Notes: generated by a model from the letters alone, not told the origin. Positions 1-8,498 are shown, numbered from the stretch's first letter. The stretch is 64,000 nucleotides of DNA from Pseudoprimorskyibacter insulae (GCF_900302505.1 NZ_OMOJ01000002.1:682001-746000), one strand, 5' to 3'. Numbers and translations are program-made.

Positions 1-103
1 ACCCTGCGTGAGCGCTAAACCCGCCAAAGGGGACAGGGGGCCGCAGGTCCTGCACTGGACATCCCGCACTTGGGCGGGCATCTGAAAGGCATGGAGGTGG
101 CCG

Positions 104-1099
104 ATGGATACTGCTGACTTGGCAAAACGCATTCTGGCGGGCGAACGCCGTGCCTTGGCGCGGGCGATCACGCTGGTGGAAAGTTCGCGCAGCGATCACC
201 GGACGCAAGCGCTAGAGCTGCTCGATGCGCTGCGCAGCCACGACCGCGAAGCATTGCGTATTGGTCTGTCTGGCACGCCGGGCGTCGGCAAATCCACCTT
301 TATCGAATCGTTTGGCTGTATGCTGACTGCGCAGGGGCTGAAAGTTGCCGTTCTGGCGGTGGACCCGTCTTCGGCGCGGTCTGGCGGGTCTATCTTGGGC
401 GATAAAACCCGGATGGAGCGTCTGTCGCGCGACCGCAACGCCTTTATCCGCCCGTCGCCGTCGCAGTCGCACCTTGGCGGTGTGGCCCGCCGCACGCGCG
501 AAGCGATTGATCTGTGCGAGGCCGCGGGCTTTGACGTGATTCTGATCGAGACGGTGGGCGTTGGCCAATCCGAAACCGTTGTCGCGGAAATGTCGGATCT
601 GTTCTTGCTGTTGCTGGCCCCTGCGGGCGGCGATGAATTGCAGGGCGTCAAACGCGGCATCATGGAAATGGCCGACCTGATTATCGTCAACAAGGCCGAT
701 GGCGATCTTAAGGCCACCGCAACCCGCACCTGCGCCGATTATGCCGGTGCGCTGCGCCTTCTGCGCAAACGTCCACAAGATCCCGAAGGCTTCCCCAAGG
801 CGTTGACCGTGTCGGCCATTCAGGAAAACGGGCTGGATCAGGCTTGGGCCGAGATGACCGCGCTGGCCGACTGGCGCCGCGACAGTGGCAACTGGGCCGG
901 GCGGCGTGCTGCACAGGCGCGATACTGGTTCGAGGCCGAAGTGCGCGAAGGTCTGCTGGCCCGTCTGCGCCGCGAACCCGTGCGCGGGGCCATGTCGGCA
1001 CTGGCCGTTCAGGTTGAGAACGGAGAGGTCGCGCCCACCGCCGCCGCCGAGCAGCTTCTGAGCATGTATTTGCAGACAACCGTGGCCGAGGCCAGCTGA
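104..1099 (+). CDS. meaB: MeaB/ArgK-family GTPase, methylmalonyl-CoA mutase chaperone
   Basis: Cytoplasmic P-loop GTPase of the MeaB/ArgK (G3E, SIMIBI) family. Family members gate adenosylcobalamin loading of methylmalonyl-CoA mutase and protect that enzyme, so this one belongs to propionate/ethylmalonyl-CoA metabolism. Visible motifs are the Walker A loop GTPGVGKS (residues 57-64), DPSS (87-90), the switch sequence ETVGVGQ (149-155) and the guanine-specificity motif NKAD (196-199). The length of 331 aa is usual for the family. The ATG is preceded by GGAGGTGG a few bases upstream. No mutase gene is visible in this window, so the partner must lie elsewhere, perhaps just upstream. A GC-rich hairpin follows the stop. 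Confidence 0.93.
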   Translation: MDTADLAKRILAGERRALARAITLVESSRSDHRTQALELLDALRSHDREALRIGLSGTPGVGKSTFIESFGCMLTAQGLKVAVLAVDPSSARSGGSILGDKTRMERLSRDRNAFIRPSPSQSHLGGVARRTREAIDLCEAAGFDVILIETVGVGQSETVVAEMSDLFLLLLAPAGGDELQGVKRGIMEMADLIIVNKADGDLKATATRTCADYAGALRLLRKRPQDPEGFPKALTVSAIQENGLDQAWAEMTALADWRRDSGNWAGRRAAQARYWFEAEVREGLLARLRREPVRGAMSALAVQVENGEVAPTAAAEQLLSMYLQTTVAEAS

Positions 1100-1159
1100 T
1101 CGCCGCTTCGGCACTTGACGCTTTGATGACAAGGCAATATGGAAGCCCGACGAGATTCC

Positions 1160-1181
1160 GGGCGCCCCTTTGGCGCCCTTT
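1160..1181 (+). terminator. GC-rich hairpin after meaB
   Basis: A perfect 7-bp stem, GGGCGCC / GGCGCCC with a 5-nt loop, is followed by only three T. It could be a weak intrinsic terminator for meaB or part of the rpmB leader, since it lies 50 nt before the rpmB start. Confidence 0.45.
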
Positions 1182-1229
1182 GATATTGGAGCGAGTCGCC
1201 GCTCGCCCGGACAAGATGAGGATAGATCC

Positions 1230-1520
1230 ATGTCGCGAGTTTGCGAACTGACCGGTAAAGGCCCGATGACTGGCAACAACGTCAGCCATGCTAACAACAA
1301 GACCCGTCGCCGTTTTCTGCCGAACCTGAATGACGTGACGCTGCAGTCCGAAACGCTGGGCCGTGGCATCAAAATGCGCATTTCGGCATCCGCGCTGCGC
1401 AGCGTTGACCACCGTGGTGGTCTGGACAAGTTCCTGGCCAAAGCCAAGGATACCGAGCTGTCGTCGAACGCTCTCAAAGTCAAAAAAGAAATCGCGAAAG
1501 CTCAGGCCGCTAAGGCCTAA
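1230..1520 (+). CDS. rpmB: 50S ribosomal protein L28
   Basis: Large-subunit ribosomal protein L28, 96 aa. The N-terminus [16 protein letters not shown] and the segment [11 protein letters not shown] are characteristic of the family, and the alphaproteobacterial form is about this long. The start at 1230 was chosen because it gives the canonical N-terminus. An in-frame upstream start at 1170 would add 20 residues with no family resemblance and would run through a hairpin. The gene is monocistronic, with its own strong terminator 24 nt after the stop. Confidence 0.97.
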   Translation: MSRVCELTGKGPMTGNNVSHANNKTRRRFLPNLNDVTLQSETLGRGIKMRISASALRSVDHRGGLDKFLAKAKDTELSSNALKVKKEIAKAQAAKA

Positions 1521-1543
1521 TTAGATTTCGCTTTGTCTGGGTT

Positions 1544-1580
1544 AAATCAGCCGTCTCAGCTTGGGGCGGCTGATTTCCGT
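1544..1580 (+). terminator. Intrinsic terminator of rpmB
   Basis: A perfect 10-bp stem AAATCAGCCG / CGGCTGATTT with a 13-nt loop. The 3' arm ends in TTT and is followed by CCGTTT. It lies directly downstream of rpmB. Confidence 0.85.
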
Positions 1581-1658
1581 TTAAGGGCAGGGGTTTATGC
1601 CAATGGTGCGGCGGTTATGTCGCGTTGTTTGCTAGCCCAGACTGCCTAGATTTCCCCT

Positions 1659-2009
1659 ATGACCTATCGTCTGAGCTTCCTTGGCAAATGGCTTTTGGCC
1701 GCTGTCGTGCTGATGACCAGCATGCAGATGGCCATTGCACGCGGCACGCCCGCGCCTGCCGGGGCGATGGTGATCTGTGCAGGGCAGGGCGTTGTTACGG
1801 TTTACGTCGATGAAAACGGCGAACCGGTCGCGACCCCGTATATCTGCCCCGATTGTGCGCTGACGCTGTTTCAGGCGATTGCGCCGGATGTGCCTGCCGC
1901 CGATCGCAGCGCCACTTGGGTTCGTATTGCCTTTGGCATTTCCGATATCGACGGCGTGTCATCCCCTGTGGCTGAGCCCCACGCGCGTGGCCCCCCTTGT
2001 GTTGTCTGA
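1659..2009 (+). CDS. Small exported protein, DUF2946-like, next to copper chaperone
   Basis: A 116-aa protein with an N-terminal hydrophobic segment (about residues 10-26, signal peptide or anchor), an ICPDC motif near residue 62 and a C-terminal HARGPPCVV. The layout of exported N-terminus, a V-I-C sheet region, a central CPxC-type pair and an ARxPP tail resembles DUF2946-type proteins. I recall these as small proteins often found beside copper-handling genes. The function is unknown. The gene ends 39 nt before the PCu(A)C chaperone gene and is probably co-transcribed with it. That context, together with the Cys pair, makes a role in metal handling a reasonable inference only. Confidence 0.7.
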   Translation: MTYRLSFLGKWLLAAVVLMTSMQMAIARGTPAPAGAMVICAGQGVVTVYVDENGEPVATPYICPDCALTLFQAIAPDVPAADRSATWVRIAFGISDIDGVSSPVAEPHARGPPCVV

Positions 2010-2048
2010 GCTTTGACCTGATTCTCTGACACATAAGGACCATACAAA

Positions 2049-2510
2049 ATGATGACCAAATTCCTGGCCGGTATCGCCGCCGTGACCCTTGCTGCGCCCG
2101 CTTTTGCGGATATCGAAGTTCATGATGCCTATGCCCGCAGCGCATCGCCTAGCGCCAAAACCGGCGCGGCCTTTATGGCGATCATGAACACCTCTGATGC
2201 CGATGACCGCTTGATCGATGTCCGGTCGGATGCGGCGAAAAAGGTGGAACTGCACACCCATATCGCCAATGGCGAAGGCGTGATGCGCATGGTGCATGTC
2301 GCCGAAGGCTTTGCCATCCCAGCGGGGGAAACCCACATGCTGGCCCGTGGCGGCGATCACGTGATGTTCATGGGATTGACGGTGCCGTTTGAACAGGGCG
2401 CGATGGTACCCGTGACGCTGATCTTTGAACAGGCGGGCGAAATCACCATCGACGTGCCCGTTGATCTGGAGCGTAAGCCGGACGCGGCCATGCACAAGAT
2501 GTCGCACTAA
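2049..2510 (+). CDS. Periplasmic PCu(A)C copper chaperone
   Basis: Periplasmic Cu(I) chaperone of the PCu(A)C family, which delivers copper to the CuA site of cytochrome c oxidase subunit II. A signal peptide ends around AFA-D (residues 18-21). The mature part carries the expected His/Met ligand set: H69 and H71, M79 and M81, then H104 with M106/M108 in the DHVMFM motif. The C-terminus is His/Met-containing (AAMHKMSH). The length of 153 aa fits. Two adjacent ATG codons (2049 and 2052) are possible starts. It follows the small DUF2946-like gene and is convergent with the sirtuin gene 9 nt away. Confidence 0.93.
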   Translation: MMTKFLAGIAAVTLAAPAFADIEVHDAYARSASPSAKTGAAFMAIMNTSDADDRLIDVRSDAAKKVELHTHIANGEGVMRMVHVAEGFAIPAGETHMLARGGDHVMFMGLTVPFEQGAMVPVTLIFEQAGEITIDVPVDLERKPDAAMHKMSH

Positions 2511-2519
2511 CGGTGCGGC

Positions 2520-3206
2520 CTAGGCCAGCAGGCTGTCCACCCAGCGTGGCACAACCTGACTGGCCGGGCCGACCAGATGGTCGCGGAAGGCATGGGATGT
2601 ATCACTGTCCCGCAGATTGATTTCCAGCGTATGCGCCCCGGCATAGTTGGCCTCTTGCACGAAGCCCGCCGCCGGATAGACCTGCCCCGAGGTGCCGATG
2701 GCCACGAACAGGTCGCACTCGGCGATGTGATCGGCGATTGTGTCCATGTGATAAGGCATTTCGCCAAACCACACGATGTCCGGGCGGCCTGTCGGTGCTT
2801 TGCAGGCTGGGCAAGGCTCGCCCACCGACATTTCCAGCGGCGCGGGCCAGCGGTGGTCACAGGCGGCGCAGAGCGCGCCTGACAGCTCTCCATGCATGTG
2901 GATCGCGGTGCTGCCCGCCATTTCGTGCAGCCCGTCCACGTTCTGCGTCACGATCGTCACGTCAAACCCATCGGCCTGTTGCAGCCGTGCCAGCGCGTGA
3001 TGCGCAGCATTGGGCGTGGCGGCGGCGGCCTGCGCACGGCGGGCGTTGTAGAACCCGTGCACCAGCGCGGGGTTGCGGGCAAAGCCTTCGGGGGTGGCCA
3101 CGTCCTCAATCCGGTGCTGCGCCCATAGCCCGCCTTCATCGCGGAAGGTGCCTAGCCCGCTTTCGGCGGAAATTCCTGCACCTGTCAGAAGGACGATCTT
3201 GGGCAT
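2520..3206 (-). CDS. cobB: NAD-dependent protein deacylase, class III-type sirtuin
   Basis: Sirtuin that removes acyl groups from protein lysines using NAD+. Visible are the NAD-binding GAGIS (residues 9-13), QNVDGLH (88-94), catalytic H105 in HMHGEL, and four zinc-binding cysteines (C113, C116, C132, C135). The pair Y53-x-x-R56 is the acyl-pocket signature of the SIRT5/CobB branch and predicts desuccinylase/demalonylase activity besides deacetylase. The start at 3206 gives the canonical MPKIVLLTGAGIS. A further upstream in-frame start would add 33 unrelated residues. The gene is divergent from the phosphatase gene with a 47-nt shared promoter region. Confidence 0.93.
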   Translation of the reverse strand: MPKIVLLTGAGISAESGLGTFRDEGGLWAQHRIEDVATPEGFARNPALVHGFYNARRAQAAAATPNAAHHALARLQQADGFDVTIVTQNVDGLHEMAGSTAIHMHGELSGALCAACDHRWPAPLEMSVGEPCPACKAPTGRPDIVWFGEMPYHMDTIADHIAECDLFVAIGTSGQVYPAAGFVQEANYAGAHTLEINLRDSDTSHAFRDHLVGPASQVVPRWVDSLLA

Positions 3207-3253
3207 TGGCCTAACGCTCCGTTCATGGGACAACCAGACGCAAGGAGCGCCGC

Positions 3254-3709
3254 ATGACCCATCGTATTCTCTTCGTCTGTCTTGGCAATATCTGCCGGTC
3301 CCCAAGCGCCGAAGGCGTGGTGCACTATCTGGCGCAGGCGCGGGGCATGGATGTGGCGTTGGACAGCGCAGGCACAGGCGCGTGGCACGTCGGAGAGCCG
3401 CCCTACGGCCCTATGCAGACGGCAGCGCAGCGGCGGGGGTATGACCTGTCGGGCCTGCGGGCGCGGCAGGTCAAGCCTAAGGATTTCCACGACTTCGACC
3501 TGATTTTGGCGATGGACAGCGACAACTTGACCGATCTGCGTGCGATCCAGCCCAAAGATTGCCGGGCCGAGCTGCGCTTGTTCCTGGACTATGCGCCGGA
3601 TTGCGGCCTGACCGATGTGCCGGACCCCTATTACACCCGCAGATTTGACGAAACGCTGGATTTGGCCGAACAGGCCGGGCGGGGCCTGTTGGATCAGCTT
3701 TCGCGGTAA
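3254..3709 (+). CDS. Low-molecular-weight protein-tyrosine phosphatase
   Basis: Cytoplasmic phosphatase of the LMW-PTP/ArsC fold. The P-loop CLGNICRS at residues 9-16 gives nucleophile C9 and R15 (C-x5-R), and the general-acid loop DPYY is at 124-127. The length of 151 aa is standard. An AAGGAG-like Shine-Dalgarno precedes the ATG. Substrates cannot be read from the sequence. It is transcribed away from the sirtuin gene, and its last 16 nt overlap the 3' end of the convergent small membrane-protein gene. Confidence 0.93.
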   Translation: MTHRILFVCLGNICRSPSAEGVVHYLAQARGMDVALDSAGTGAWHVGEPPYGPMQTAAQRRGYDLSGLRARQVKPKDFHDFDLILAMDSDNLTDLRAIQPKDCRAELRLFLDYAPDCGLTDVPDPYYTRRFDETLDLAEQAGRGLLDQLSR

Positions 3710-3879
3710 AGCCTGCGGGCCAGAAGGTAGGACACCGGAATCGCCAGACCTGCGCCCGCTGCGGCGGCGGTCAATAAGGCTGCCAGCGATGTCGCGCCAC
3801 TGACCAGCGCCACGACCACGGCCGTTCCTGCCAAGGTGGTTGAGAGCAGCGAAAAGATCAGGCTGGCCAGACGGAACAT
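3694..3879 (-). CDS. Small two-helix membrane protein (61 aa)
   Basis: A 61-aa protein made almost entirely of two hydrophobic segments (about residues 4-26 and 31-53) ending in a basic RRLYRES tail. I recall near-identical small proteins in roseobacter genomes that are often mislabelled 'CTP synthetase'. Nothing here resembles that enzyme. The function is unknown. The 3' end overlaps the phosphatase gene by 16 nt on the opposite strand. Upstream lies a 177-nt gap with strong dyads, including an Fnr-like box about 155 nt from the start codon. Confidence 0.72.
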   Translation of the reverse strand: MFRLASLIFSLLSTTLAGTAVVVALVSGATSLAALLTAAAAGAGLAIPVSYLLARRLYRES

Positions 3880-3922
3880 TCGGATTGCCTTTCGGTGGGG
3901 ATAGGCCCCCTAGAAATGGGAG

Positions 3923-3967
3923 GGGCGGTGGAGTGAAGCACCCCTCTCGCTCCGCTCAACACCGCCC
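3923..3967. repeat. Long imperfect inverted repeat
   Basis: GGGCGGTG (3923-3930) pairs with CACCGCCC (3960-3967). Inside it GAGTGAAGC pairs with GCTCCGCTC with one wobble and one mismatch, giving a roughly 17-bp hairpin. There is no T tract on either side. It lies between the small membrane-protein gene and the DsrE-like gene. Confidence 0.6.
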
Positions 3968-3970
3968 GGA

Positions 3971-3989
3971 TTCCGGTTATGAACCGGAA
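3971..3989. repeat. Short perfect hairpin TTCCGGTT / AACCGGAA
   Basis: An 8-bp perfect stem with a 3-nt loop lies 68 nt downstream of the DsrE-like stop on the minus strand. It may stabilise the 3' end of that transcript. No T tract follows. Confidence 0.5.
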
Positions 3990-4032
3990 ACTTGATCTGC
4001 CAGTCGTGGTAGATCGGTTTCCGGCCCAGCAC

Positions 4033-4048
4033 TTTGACCTGAGTCAAA
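4033..4048. promoter_or_regulatory. Fnr/Crp-like operator dyad
   Basis: TTTGAC-CTGA-GTCAAA is a perfect dyad with a 4-nt spacer. It differs from the FNR consensus TTGAT-N4-ATCAA only at one base of each half-site. It lies 9 nt beyond the stop of the DsrE-like gene, so the nearest promoter it could serve is that of the small membrane protein at 3879. Assignment is by pattern only. Confidence 0.4.
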
Positions 4049-4056
4049 TTCTTGGC

Positions 4057-4488
4057 TTATGGGCGCACGTAGGCGTATCCGTTTTCCTGAAGTTCGATCA
4101 GGCGCACCACGCCGGATGGGGTGACCACTGCCTCGCTCATCAAGGCGACGTCGTGACCGGCCTTTTTCGACATGCCGCGCAGAGTGTTGCCACATGCGGC
4201 AAAGGTCAGGCTGTCGCCCATTTCAAGGCTCATGGCGCTGATACGGTCGGCAACCGGGCTTTTGCCCTCGACGAACATATTCAGGCCGGGGCCATAGGCG
4301 ACCAATTCGATCACCACGGTATCGCCTTGGCTGTCGTAGTAGTTGCGGACGTTCTGAACATTGTTCAGCGCCATATTCATCACCTGCGGGTCGTTTTCAT
4401 CGACATGCACAGCGACGCGATGGGTTTGCCCCTCTGCGAAGGCCGAGGTGGCCGCGACAAAGGCCGCGACCGTCAGTAGGTGTTTCAT
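4057..4488 (-). CDS. Exported DsrE/DsrF-like family protein
   Basis: A 143-aa protein with a clear signal peptide (residues 1-18, ending AFA-E) and a DsrE-type fold. The strand-rich N-terminus RVAVHVDENDP, the helix with NNVQNVRNYY, and the hydrophobic FAACGNTLR around C99 match the DsrE/F family, in which such a cysteine can carry sulfur. Family members act in sulfur relay, but periplasmic homologues are poorly understood. It is followed upstream (in genome coordinates 4548-5030) by a cytochrome b561 gene read in the same direction, 59 nt away. The two may form an operon, which would suggest a periplasmic redox or sulfur role (inference). Confidence 0.8.
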   Translation of the reverse strand: MKHLLTVAAFVAATSAFAEGQTHRVAVHVDENDPQVMNMALNNVQNVRNYYDSQGDTVVIELVAYGPGLNMFVEGKSPVADRISAMSLEMGDSLTFAACGNTLRGMSKKAGHDVALMSEAVVTPSGVVRLIELQENGYAYVRP

Positions 4489-4547
4489 GGTATCCTCCCT
4501 GTTTTATAGAGAGATCGTACCATCACATATGAATATGACCAGAGATT

Positions 4548-5030
4548 TTAGCTGGCTCGTTTCATCCGGGCCATCAGATTGGTCTTCAGCACGAATTGAT
4601 GAAACAGCGCCGCCGCGACGTGCAGGATAATAAGCAGCATCAGCAGTGACTTCAGCACGTCGTGCACGTCGCCTGCCGGGATGATCTGCCCGCCCCACGC
4701 GGCCATGCCTGAAACCGGCACCGCCAGCATCAAGGCATAGAGCAGGAAATGCGTCACATGCGCGGCTTTCTGCATCAAAGGCGGTTCTTCTGCAGGGAGG
4801 GGTGGCACGCCACGAGTGAAGCGCAGCACCAGCCGCCACACTACCAACGCGATGATCAGCAGACCGCTGATGACATGCTGCGCGGCCAGTGGCGTCATGG
4901 TTTTTTCGCCGCCGCGCACAAAGATGTTCCAAGCAGCGCTGATGCCATCGGGAAGAATGAATTGCAGGGCAATCAAAAGGACAACGGCCCAGTGCAGGAT
5001 GATCTGGGTTCGGGAATAGTGGGTGGGCAT
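4548..5030 (-). CDS. Cytochrome b561 family membrane protein
   Basis: A 160-aa inner-membrane protein with four hydrophobic segments (about residues 10-28, 48-68, 93-112, 128-146). Histidines suited to bis-His b-heme ligation are at H13, H52, H91/H94, H137 and H144. The N-terminus HYSRTQIILHW is typical of bacterial CybB, a small quinone-reactive electron carrier that can oxidise superoxide. It lies upstream of, and in the same direction as, the DsrE-like gene. The 120-nt space to the lepA stop holds the lepA terminator and presumably its own promoter. Confidence 0.9.
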   Translation of the reverse strand: MPTHYSRTQIILHWAVVLLIALQFILPDGISAAWNIFVRGGEKTMTPLAAQHVISGLLIIALVVWRLVLRFTRGVPPLPAEEPPLMQKAAHVTHFLLYALMLAVPVSGMAAWGGQIIPAGDVHDVLKSLLMLLIILHVAAALFHQFVLKTNLMARMKRAS

Positions 5031-5116
5031 GGGATTGGCTCCGGTTGAACACGCGCGCAGAAGTCACATGGGATGCCGGACAAACAGTTACAATGTTTGG
5101 AATATGTCTGAGTCCA

Positions 5117-5144
5117 TAAAAGAAAAGGGCCGCTTGCGCGGCCC
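5117..5144 (-). terminator. Intrinsic terminator of lepA
   Basis: On the minus strand GGGCCGC-GCAA-GCGGCCC is followed by TTTTCTTTT. It lies 6 nt after the lepA stop. Confidence 0.9.
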
Positions 5145-5150
5145 CGTTCC

Positions 5151-6953
5151 TTAATCGTCCATTTTGAGGGCCGAGATAAACGCCTCTTGCGGGATCTCGA
5201 CCTTGCCGAACTGGCGCATCTTCTTCTTACCGGCCTTCTGCTTTTCCAGCAGTTTTTTCTTACGCGTGGCGTCGCCGCCGTAACACTTGGCCGTCACGTC
5301 TTTGCGCAGGGCCGACAGGGTTTCGCGCGCAATCACCTTGCCGCCGATCGCCGCCTGAATGGGGATCTTGAACATGTGACGCGGGATCAGATCCTTCAGC
5401 TTTTCGCACATGGCCCGGCCACGCATTTCTGCGCGGTCGCGGTGAACCATGGTGGACAACGCATCGACCGGTTCGTCGTTCACGAGGATCTGCATCTTGA
5501 CCAGATGGTCTTCGCGGTAGCCGGTCATCTGATAGTCAAAGCTGGCGTAGCCTTTGGTTACTGACTTCAGGCGGTCGTAGAAGTCAAACACCACTTCGTT
5601 CAGCGGCAGGTCATAGACGACCATCGCGCGGCTGCCCGCATAGGTCAGGTCTTCTTGGATGCCGCGGCGGTCCTGACACAGCTTCAGCACGTCGCCAAGA
5701 TATTCGTCGGGCACAAGGATGGTTGCCTTGATGCGCGGCTCTTCGAGGTGGTCCACCTTCGACAGGTCGGGCATGTCGGCGGGGTTGTGCAGCTCGACCT
5801 TGGTGCCGTCTTTCATGAAGATGTGATAGATCACGCTGGGCGCGGTGGTGATCAGATCAATATCGTATTCGCGTTCGATCCGGTCACGGATCACCTCAAG
5901 GTGCAGCAGACCAAGGAACCCGCAGCGGAAGCCAAAGCCAAGCGCGGCCGAGGTTTCCATCTCAAAGCTGAAGGACGCATCGTTCAGCGCCAGTTTTTCA
6001 ATTGCGTCGCGCAGATCTTCGAATTCGGCGCTGTCCACAGGGAACAGGCCACAGAACACCACCGGAACCGAAGGCTTAAAGCCCGGAAGCGGCTTTTCGC
6101 AGCCCTTCTTTTCGTGGGTGATCGTGTCGCCGACCTTGGTGTCACGCACCTGTTTGATCGACCCGGTCAGAAAGCCAATCTCGCCGGGGCCGAGTTCATC
6201 GACCGGCTGCATGGCCGGGCGGAACACGCCGATGCGGTCGACGCCGTATTTCGCGCCGGTCTGCATCATCTTGATGTTGTCGCCCTTTTTCAGAACGCCA
6301 TCCATGATGCGCACCAGAACCACGACGCCCAGATAGCTGTCGTACCAGCTGTCGACCAGCATCGCCTTGAGCGGCGCGTTGCGGTCGCCCGAATGCGGCG
6401 GGGGCAGACGTTTGACGATGGCTTCCAGCACATCGGGGATGCCGACGCCGGTCTTGGCGGAAATCAGGCAGGCATCCGACGCATCGATGCCGATCACGTC
6501 TTCGATTTGTTCGGCCACGCGCTCAGGCTCGGCGGCGGGCAGGTCTACCTTGTTCAGCACCGGCACGATTTCGTGGTCGGCCTCAATCGCGGTGTAGACG
6601 TTTGCCAGCGTCTGCGCCTCAACCCCTTGCGAGGCGTCGACCACCAGCAGCGAGCCTTCGACCGCGCGCATGGAGCGGCTGACCTCATAGGCAAAGTCTA
6701 CGTGTCCGGGCGTGTCGATCAGGTTGAGCACGTAATGCTCGCCGTCCTTGGCGACATAGTCGATACGGACGGTGTTGGCCTTGATGGTAATGCCCCGCTC
6801 GCGCTCGATGTCCATCGAGTCGAGAAGTTGTGCCTTCATGTCGCGTTCAGACACCGTGTTGGTGGACTGAATCAGCCGGTCGGCCAGGGTCGATTTCCCG
6901 TGGTCGATATGGGCGACGATAGCGAAGTTCCGGATGTGCGCGAGATCTGTCAT
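5151..6953 (-). CDS. lepA: Elongation factor 4 (LepA), translational GTPase
   Basis: Ribosome-associated GTPase that back-translocates or remodels stalled ribosomes. The G1 motif AHIDHGKST is at residues 14-22, with DTPGHVDF and NKVDLP further on, then EF-G-like domains and the LepA-specific C-terminus with [16 protein letters not shown]. The start at 6953 yields 600 aa, the usual length. A 12-residue upstream extension is possible but not conserved. It is read alone toward a strong terminator. Downstream of its 5' end is a 243-nt gap containing a dispersed hairpin repeat and then the accessory gene on the other strand. Confidence 0.97.
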   Translation of the reverse strand: MTDLAHIRNFAIVAHIDHGKSTLADRLIQSTNTVSERDMKAQLLDSMDIERERGITIKANTVRIDYVAKDGEHYVLNLIDTPGHVDFAYEVSRSMRAVEGSLLVVDASQGVEAQTLANVYTAIEADHEIVPVLNKVDLPAAEPERVAEQIEDVIGIDASDACLISAKTGVGIPDVLEAIVKRLPPPHSGDRNAPLKAMLVDSWYDSYLGVVVLVRIMDGVLKKGDNIKMMQTGAKYGVDRIGVFRPAMQPVDELGPGEIGFLTGSIKQVRDTKVGDTITHEKKGCEKPLPGFKPSVPVVFCGLFPVDSAEFEDLRDAIEKLALNDASFSFEMETSAALGFGFRCGFLGLLHLEVIRDRIEREYDIDLITTAPSVIYHIFMKDGTKVELHNPADMPDLSKVDHLEEPRIKATILVPDEYLGDVLKLCQDRRGIQEDLTYAGSRAMVVYDLPLNEVVFDFYDRLKSVTKGYASFDYQMTGYREDHLVKMQILVNDEPVDALSTMVHRDRAEMRGRAMCEKLKDLIPRHMFKIPIQAAIGGKVIARETLSALRKDVTAKCYGGDATRKKKLLEKQKAGKKKMRQFGKVEIPQEAFISALKMDD

Positions 6954-7066
6954 GGACGGGGATATGATGCGGAATCCTGCGCCGGTCAAGGTGGGATATA
7001 CGCACGGCCCTCCCTTGCCCGCAGGGTTTTGAGTGGCTGCGGTTGTGCGCGGCGGCGCGGCGGCGC

Positions 7067-7108
7067 GGTGGGTTGAAACCCCACCCTACGGCGGCGGCGC
7101 GTAGGGTG
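7067..7108. repeat. Dispersed hairpin repeat, family A copy 1
   Basis: GGTGGGTTGAAACC-C-CACC at 7067-7085 forms one hairpin. The overlapping arm CACCCTACG (7082-7090) also pairs perfectly with CGTAGGGTG (7100-7108), so two alternative stems compete. A second copy of the first module lies at 41695-41717. It sits in the lepA / accessory-gene gap. Confidence 0.7.
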
Positions 7109-7196
7109 ATGCGGGCGGGCGTCAGGCGCTGGTATTTTCGGGGGAGCCAGTGGTAGGATTGCGCGGATTGGTTGAGGGCTTTGCCGAGGAGAGGGA

Positions 7197-8498
7197 ATGG
7201 CACTTGAACAAGGAGCAATGAACGCGCACGCACTGGTCGAAACAATTGAAAAATCATCCGAGCCAGTCCGGCGAGTACTCCTATTGCGTGCTGCCTTAAG
7301 GGCCTTGGTCTATGTCATTCGTTACAACGATTGGCCGCCGATGGAGAGAGATTGGCTTCGTCAAACTCAGGCTGAGGCGGTGCTTGGGTGTTGTCGGCTG
7401 CTTTTGGGTATGCAATGCGAGCTTGTTTTTGAAATGGGCTCAAGGACGAGCAGCCATCTTGCTCTTCTAGATCTATCTCGACTGTATCGACGTTTTGTTG
7501 CTGAATCCCCTATCCACAGCGCCACCGGTTTCGGGCTCCAGAGCATAATCTCAGCTGCGCGAGAGGATGTGTCTGAAACAATCTCAGCAATTCAATACGC
7601 CTCAATGTCGGACAAGCGAATGCGTTCGATGGACTTGGATGGGGCTATTGAGACCGATCAATTCCTGAAACCTCGCTTTTGGCTGAGAGCACCTCTCTAC
7701 AAAGGTGACGTTGAGGTAATCTCAGAAATGGTAGAGGTCAGTCTGAGTGGCTCAATTTTCCGGGACGATCCGCGTTTCGCGTTCTTCGCCAGTTGGTACC
7801 AAGGAATGCTAGCAGGCAAGCCGCTGGACTGGGAGCTTCAGCGCCGCATTGCGACTGAGATTCCTCCTGAAATTTGGGAAGCAGGAATCGACGCCGTTGC
7901 GCCGGAGATTGCTCGGATTGAGGCGGAGTGGGAAAGCGGTCGCGAGGCTCAGGAACCTCGTTCACCTGAGTATGAGCCCAACTCCGTTGCGCATTTGTTT
8001 GACTATCCGTTGAGCGTGTCGGGCAATCTGACGGTTGCGGCGAATTCGATATCTGTTGGTTTCGAACAATTTCGCGCCGAGACCGGCCTCAATGAAACGC
8101 CCGAATTTTTGCAGCCCCTAGAAGCGATGTCTGCCAATATGGAGCGGATCGCGGCAATCGTTGGCGAGCAAGTCCGATCATCAATGACGGAACAGGCCCT
8201 GCGCGAAGAGATCGGGCGGTTGATGGCCAAGGTTGCCCATCTTGAGGCTGAACTGGCCAAGGCGAAAACAGATTTGGACCTTAAGTCGAAGCCTTGGTTC
8301 GGCAAAGCGGCAATTTTGTGCTCAGCCGCGGCTGGGTTGGGAACGGCGGTTTGGACACTCTCTGGCGATGAGATTGGTGCAAAGAAGCGGATGGAAACGC
8401 TGGCGGAATACTGGGAGGTTGGTAAGGGGCTGTTCAACACAGCACCGGTCGAAGGTCCAGCCCCCAAGCCTCAGCTTCCGCCGGCGACTGACGTATAG
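7197..8498 (+). CDS. Accessory protein of unknown function, lower G+C, C-terminal coiled coil and membrane segment
   Basis: A 433-aa protein I cannot assign to a function. Residues about 20-130 look helical. Residues 199-245 carry a Trp-Tyr-rich block (SWYQGMLAGKPLDWELQRR and EIWEAG) that I recall as a recurring module in hypothetical alphaproteobacterial accessory proteins. Residues about 330-365 are a heptad-like coiled coil (EEIGRLMAKVAHLEAELAKA). Residues 368-388 are hydrophobic, possibly one membrane helix, followed by a Pro-rich tail. The ATG follows GAGGAGAGGGA. Base composition differs from its neighbours: two 60-base samples (7201-7260, 7561-7620) count 47% and 45% G+C, against 58% for a lepA sample (6001-6060). 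That suggests horizontal acquisition. It stands alone between lepA and the tol region. Confidence 0.8.
   Translation: MALEQGAMNAHALVETIEKSSEPVRRVLLLRAALRALVYVIRYNDWPPMERDWLRQTQAEAVLGCCRLLLGMQCELVFEMGSRTSSHLALLDLSRLYRRFVAESPIHSATGFGLQSIISAAREDVSETISAIQYASMSDKRMRSMDLDGAIETDQFLKPRFWLRAPLYKGDVEVISEMVEVSLSGSIFRDDPRFAFFASWYQGMLAGKPLDWELQRRIATEIPPEIWEAGIDAVAPEIARIEAEWESGREAQEPRSPEYEPNSVAHLFDYPLSVSGNLTVAANSISVGFEQFRAETGLNETPEFLQPLEAMSANMERIAAIVGEQVRSSMTEQALREEIGRLMAKVAHLEAELAKAKTDLDLKSKPWFGKAAILCSAAAGLGTAVWTLSGDEIGAKKRMETLAEYWEVGKGLFNTAPVEGPAPKPQLPPATDV

Noticed and set aside
1-18. Short open end T-L-R-E-R-stop that could be the 3' end of an upstream gene
   Set aside because: Six codons are too few to support a feature.
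5655-7076. Plus-strand frame (473 codons) antisense to lepA
   Set aside because: Shadow of lepA.
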